Shown: one piece after another, positions 40,350 through 43,074 of the stretch | How the letters are laid out: every line of letters begins with the position of its first letter | Numbering within the stretch: position 1 is the first letter of the stretch | IMG/VR virus record: IMGVR_UViG_3300025896_000049 | Coordinates: 1 to 43,074 of that record | Length of the DNA stretch: 43,074 nt | Source of the DNA: a virus | Strand: one strand, 5' to 3' | Program-made: the position numbers and the translations under genes | Notes under the pieces: model-generated | Seen by the model: only the letters and a program-made list of their open reading frames with translations | What the model was told of the DNA's origin: nothing | The model's database searches: none

Positions 40350-41027
40350 CTAATCAACAGTTCGCTCATGTGGGCCGGTTGGCTCGTATAGGGTAACGCA
40401 CGCGGCTCGCTTGCTGGCACCGGCGACGGCAGGGGCATCTGGAACGTGGACTGGCTCGTAGTCCATGCCCATAAGCTCCGCGTAGGCGCGATCTTCCGCC
40501 TCCTGGCGCTCTCGATCTTCGGCGCTTATCTCTGGCCGGGGGATTGCCGGGGGCGGCGTCTGGCCTAGCGTGTCCTCGATGTCTATGATCTTGCCAGCAC
40601 GCAGGACAGCCGCCTCCTGCCGCAAATAATCTTGGAACAGCGGAGAATTTGCGAGCGCCAGCGCCTGCGCGTCGCGGGTGCTGCCAGCGTCGCCAGTTTT
40701 TGGGGCCTCGTAGTAAGATTGTAACTTAGATAGCTCAACCAAACTCTTGTGGGAGTCCGGATGGCGGGCCTCCGGGTCGCTCTCGATAGCGGACAGGCCC
40801 ACGACTGAGTGGATTCTGAGAACCTCATTACGCGAGAGAATATGGTCAGCGTCCGCGTTGGCCACCATTTCCTTGCGGACAGTTGCGATGGCTGGTTTTT
40901 CGCGCTCGCGGATGGCCAGAACGGTGGACACGGCCAGTCCCGTGGCTTTGCTGATTGCGATTGGCGCGGTGCCTTCGGCTGCCAATCGGATGACGCGGCG
41001 AGTGGTTCTTACGGTGGTTTTATTCAT
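40350..41027 (-). CDS. HTH DNA-binding protein (regulator or small-terminase candidate)
   Basis: 225 aa. Residues 8-40 form a helix-turn-helix (RTTRRVIRLAAEGTAPIAIS, KATGLAVSTVLAIRERE). A helical middle (SLVELSKLQSYY) and an acidic Pro-rich tail follow. N-terminal HTH plus helical body is seen in phage regulators and in small terminase subunits; no small terminase is otherwise present. Iterons directly upstream point to a DNA-binding, perhaps autoregulated or initiator, protein. The last 20 residues are not related to any family I recognise. Confidence 0.6.
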   Translation of the reverse strand: MNKTTVRTTRRVIRLAAEGTAPIAISKATGLAVSTVLAIREREKPAIATVRKEMVANADADHILSRNEVLRIHSVVGLSAIESDPEARHPDSHKSLVELSKLQSYYEAPKTGDAGSTRDAQALALANSPLFQDYLRQEAAVLRAGKIIDIEDTLGQTPPPAIPRPEISAEDRERQEAEDRAYAELMGMDYEPVHVPDAPAVAGASKRAACVTLYEPTGPHERTVD

Positions 41028-41047
41028 CTCAAAATTGATAACTTCTT

Positions 41048-41053
41048 ACTATA
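41048..41053 (-). promoter_or_regulatory. -10 box of the HTH gene
   Basis: TATAGT on the minus strand, about 21 nt before the ATG at 41027. There is no recognisable -35; the expected position falls in the first iteron, so transcription may depend on the iteron-binding protein. Confidence 0.45.
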
Positions 41054-41063
41054 AATGACGCGG

Positions 41064-41123
41064 GTGAGCAGAAAGTGCCCATAGTGGACGAAAACTGTCC
41101 GGAGTGGGCAGAAACTGTCCATT
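41064..41123. repeat. Three 20-bp iterons upstream of the HTH gene
   Basis: Units start at 41064, 41084 and 41104, exactly 20 bp apart: GTGAGCAGAAAGTGCCCATA, GTGGACGAAAACTGTCCGGA and GTGGGCAGAAACTGTCCATT. Each has an inner dyad (GGAC/GTCC type). Spacing of two helical turns suggests cooperative binding, as for an operator array or replication iterons. Confidence 0.75.
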
Positions 41124-41196
41124 ATGCTGGAATGGTATCACGGGAGGGCTGGTTAGTCAAATCTGGCATTAGTGGGGGAGGGAGGCGGGCACGAAA

Positions 41197-41223
41197 AAGC
41201 CCCAGCGTGTGAGGCCGGGGCTT
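41197..41223 (-). terminator. Terminator after the 41246-41685 genes
   Basis: AAGCCCC (41197-41203) pairs with GGGGCTT (41217-41223) and is followed on the minus strand by TTTCG. It ends transcription of the two small minus-strand genes to the right. Confidence 0.75.
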
Positions 41224-41245
41224 GATCTAGTTGGGAGGGTTGGAT

Positions 41246-41422
41246 TTAGTAGGAACCGATTTCCAGTCCGTGGTCGAATCGCAGCTGCATTTTGAGCGTC
41301 CATGCGATTTGAGCATTTGCGATTTGTTGGGCTGTGAAAAACCCTCCAGCATGGGTGATGGCCGCATTGGCGGCCTCTAGGCGCTGTATTTGGGCGATGA
41401 TTGATTTTATTACTGGATTCAT
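41246..41422 (-). CDS. Small helical hypothetical protein
   Basis: 58 aa from MNPVIKSIIAQIQRLEAANA, with the leader CCACAAACCCAACCGACACC before the ATG. A GTG at 41470, overlapping the upstream stop as GTGA, would give 74 aa. Mostly helical (HAGGFFTAQQIANAQIAWTL). Function unknown. Confidence 0.5.
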   Translation of the reverse strand: MNPVIKSIIAQIQRLEAANAAITHAGGFFTAQQIANAQIAWTLKMQLRFDHGLEIGSY

Positions 41423-41466
41423 GGTGTCGGTTGGGTTTGTGGTGCGGGATTGCGCTTGCGTGTTCT

Positions 41467-41685
41467 TCACATTGCGGCGGCGGCGGCGGCCTCGGTGATT
41501 TCGTGGAACCTAATGAGTTCTTCTTGCGTGACGATTGGGCCTTCCTGCATCTCGCGGCGTGCTGCTTCGGCTTTGTGCCACAGGGCTGCGCGATTTGTGC
41601 GCTTGCCCGCTGCGACCTTCGACTTGTGTTCTTTGAGAGCGGCGATGTAGATTGTGAAGTTTTTCGATTCGTGGTTGGGTTTCAT
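41467..41685 (-). CDS. Small helical hypothetical protein
   Basis: 72 aa from MKPNHESKNFTIYI, chosen because its ATG lies 7 nt after a predicted -10 (41693-41698); an ATG 12 nt upstream is also in frame. Basic and helical (SKVAAGKRTNRAALWHKAEA) with an Ala-rich C-terminus (EITEAAAAAAM). Function unknown. Confidence 0.55.
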   Translation of the reverse strand: MKPNHESKNFTIYIAALKEHKSKVAAGKRTNRAALWHKAEAARREMQEGPIVTQEELIRFHEITEAAAAAAM

Positions 41686-41692
41686 ATACAGG

Positions 41693-41720
41693 ATCATACT
41701 ACATGGGGAGGGGAGCGCAA
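41693..41720 (-). promoter_or_regulatory. Leaderless promoter of the 41467-41685 gene
   Basis: Minus strand: TTGCGC (41720-41715), 16-nt spacer, TATGAT (41698-41693), 7 nt, ATG (41685). It diverges from 41888-41915, which has the same TTGCGC. Confidence 0.5.
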
Positions 41721-41887
41721 GTAGTTTTTTGATTTATTTACGATTGCACGAGGGCGGGAGTAAATCGCAAGCGGGAATGAAATCAATACAGAATGGAACG
41801 TGCAAGCTGGAATGGGAGTGGGCAAGGATTGGAGCGCGTTGGCGGGGTTTGATCCTGTGTTATTTGAGAGGAGAGAGCAATTTAAGC

Positions 41888-41915
41888 TTGCGCAAATCAG
41901 GGGATGGAGTAGGGT
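41888..41915 (+). promoter_or_regulatory. Leaderless promoter of the 41922-42398 gene
   Basis: TTGCGC (41888-41893), 16-nt spacer, TAGGGT (41910-41915), 6 nt, ATG (41922). Nothing else is evident in the gap 41698-41921. Confidence 0.5.
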
Positions 41916-41921
41916 GTCAAC

Positions 41922-42398
41922 ATGCAAGCGATTAGCTGCCTTGCGACAACCCGAAACTCGATTAAAACCATGACAACACTCGAAAATAAATCCTACCGGA
42001 TCAAGGCCGAATTTGGCTATTTTTACAACACCTACAACGCGCCTGCGGATGGGTATCTTATGGGCGATCCTATTATTGATTACAGCACGGGCCGTGAGTA
42101 TTGCCGTCCGATGGAATTTGAAACGGTGGCCGATGCGTTTAGTTACCTCACGGAGCAGGGGGTTGATACTCCCTACGGCAGGGGCGATGCGGAGGGGCCG
42201 GAGGCGGATTATGATGGGGATGGGCAGTTTTCCGCTGGTGGGACATATTACACCTCCCACGGGCAGCACAGCAGGCCAGTTTACACTATTGTGAGCCGCG
42301 CGAGTGGACGTTGCACCAAGGCGATCATTGCGGAGTGCGATAATATCAACAACTGCGCTGAGGCTGCTGCTCTAACCAACCAACCTGAACCCAATTAA
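41922..42398 (+). CDS. Hypothetical protein
   Basis: 158 aa; the ATG at 41922 fits a leaderless start after the promoter at 41888-41915. An internal ATG at 41970 (MTTLENKSYRIKAE) with an AACC leader would give 142 aa and is a real alternative. Mixed strands and acidic loops (GDAEGPEADYDGDGQF), ending in a YTIVSRASGRCTKAII segment. No family recognised. Confidence 0.6.
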   Translation: MQAISCLATTRNSIKTMTTLENKSYRIKAEFGYFYNTYNAPADGYLMGDPIIDYSTGREYCRPMEFETVADAFSYLTEQGVDTPYGRGDAEGPEADYDGDGQFSAGGTYYTSHGQHSRPVYTIVSRASGRCTKAIIAECDNINNCAEAAALTNQPEPN

Positions 42399-42402
42399 AC
42401 CC

Positions 42403-42822
42403 ATGAAAACACTCGCATCCGAATTAGCTACATCCCTGGCCACCCTTAAACGGATTGGCGATGCCCATCCCGCTGCTCCCTATTGGGAGGATAAAATATA
42501 CAATCTCACTGAGATGCTGCCCTCCGGCTCAGGCATTGATAGCGGTATCACCATTGACGACGAGGCGAGCACCGCGGAAAAACTGGTGCTCAATCTTTCA
42601 TTCCACCACATGGATGATGGTGGATTTTACGATGGCTGGACTGACCACACTGTTACGGTGACGCCATCTTGGGAGGGGATCAATGTGGATATTGATGGAG
42701 ATGACCGCGATGGTATCCACGATTATCTTGGGGAGATGCTGCGTTATTGCCTTTCTCAGGATGTTTCGGATTTGATGGAGCAGATTCGCGCTACGCATTT
42801 CCCCGCCGTTAAAACTGCCTAA
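42403..42822 (+). CDS. Hypothetical protein
   Basis: 139 aa. The N-terminal helix (LASELATSLATLKRIGD) is followed by an acidic mixed domain (GINVDIDGDDRDGIHDYLGE) and a C-terminal helix (SDLMEQIRATHF). The leader is AACCAACC-rich with no Shine-Dalgarno. Probably in the same operon as the preceding gene. Unknown function. Confidence 0.6.
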   Translation: MKTLASELATSLATLKRIGDAHPAAPYWEDKIYNLTEMLPSGSGIDSGITIDDEASTAEKLVLNLSFHHMDDGGFYDGWTDHTVTVTPSWEGINVDIDGDDRDGIHDYLGEMLRYCLSQDVSDLMEQIRATHFPAVKTA

Positions 42823-42857
42823 CCACCCAAACCAACCCAAACCCGAAAAACACCACT

Positions 42858-43058
42858 ATGAACACTGAAACTATCGAAATTACCGCCCCGCGTGCCAAGC
42901 GCGGTCCGGTGCCAGCCTACGGAGCGCGGGAAACTGTCAGCGTGCGCCTGCCGGTGCCGCTTATGGACAAGCTGCGGAGCGAATCGAAAGCGCGGGGGGT
43001 GTCCCTCACGCAAGTTATGATTTTGATCCTCCTTGAATGCTTCGGGGAGGGGAAATAA
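42858..43058 (+). CDS. Ribbon-helix-helix DNA-binding protein
   Basis: 66 aa. ETVSVRLPVPLMDKLRSESK followed by ARGVSLTQVMILILLECFGE is the ribbon-helix-helix pattern of Arc/CopG-type repressors: one DNA-contacting beta strand and two helices. The N-terminal 25 residues are basic and flexible. It binds DNA as a dimer; targets could include the repeats in this region. Last gene in the window. Confidence 0.75.
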   Translation: MNTETIEITAPRAKRGPVPAYGARETVSVRLPVPLMDKLRSESKARGVSLTQVMILILLECFGEGK

Positions 43059-43074
43059 ACCAGAAACAAAAACC

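Noticed and set aside
41694-42269. Minus-strand 191-aa frame
   Set aside because: It covers the intergenic promoters and runs antisense to the 41922-42398 gene; Arg/His-rich shadow composition.
1-43074. Circular closure of the window
   Set aside because: The giant frame does not obviously continue into sensible protein from the right end, and replication genes are missing, so I treat the window as part of a larger genome.
1-43074. tRNA genes, rRNA, CRISPR arrays and insertion sequences
   Set aside because: I looked for cloverleaf-like stretches, spaced repeats and transposase motifs and saw none; a tRNA scan would settle the first.

Overview
The window looks like part of the genome of a double-stranded DNA tailed bacteriophage. 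Packaging and capsid genes dominate: a large terminase, a portal of about 770 aa, a scaffold and major capsid pair, a tail-fibre-like family and a CHAP-domain lysin. No tail tape measure, tube or sheath gene is visible. The portal length, plus a giant (over 2060 aa) coiled-coil/hydrophobic protein at the left edge, suggest a podovirus-like particle. No polymerase, primase or helicase is present and the giant gene is cut by the left edge, so the genome is larger than the window. The host cannot be named. Most genes lack a Shine-Dalgarno sequence and have A/C-rich (AACC-type) leaders, and several seem to start directly at the mRNA 5' end, which fits a host that does not depend on Shine-Dalgarno pairing.

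Layout. 1-6200 (-): one giant virion-type protein. 6273-8204 (+): large terminase, isolated between opposite-strand genes. 8252-9998 (-): a DUF551-like protein and a Pro/Ala/Thr-rich protein. 10279-10776 (+): HNH endonuclease 1. 10786-14753 (-): small DNA-binding protein, metallophosphoesterase, metallopeptidase-like protein, CHAP lysin, a serine-less acyl-carrier-like protein, tiny lipo/membrane proteins, a holin-like protein and a PAS-domain protein. 14768-24952 (-): fibre/appendage proteins, two connector-like proteins (one fused to a beta-solenoid), HNH 2, major capsid and scaffold. 25025-25666 (-): HNH 3. 25820-29411 (+): two structural-looking proteins and the portal. 29453-35215 (+): a tightly overlapping operon carrying a sugar-modification cassette (FkbM methyltransferase, glycosyltransferase, SDR epimerase, a split minimal transketolase) and small Cys-rich proteins. 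35205-38806 (-): small unknowns and a GT9 glycosyltransferase. 39114-39734 (+): a DNA cytosine methyltransferase-like protein. 39735-40349: a gene-free C-rich stretch with repeats. 40350-43058: an HTH protein behind three 20-bp iterons, small unknown genes and a ribbon-helix-helix protein.

Main points for follow-up: (1) the phage-borne glycan cassette with a two-gene, three-domain-less transketolase; (2) a common promoter geometry (-35, 16-nt spacer, -10), often with the start codon only 5-7 nt after the -10, predicting leaderless mRNAs; (3) three HNH genes each preceded at 22-24 nt by a hairpin that pairs best on the antisense strand; (4) a PAS-domain protein and an acyl-carrier-like protein lacking its serine next to the lysis genes; (5) exact 20-bp iterons and other repeats in the right-hand control region.
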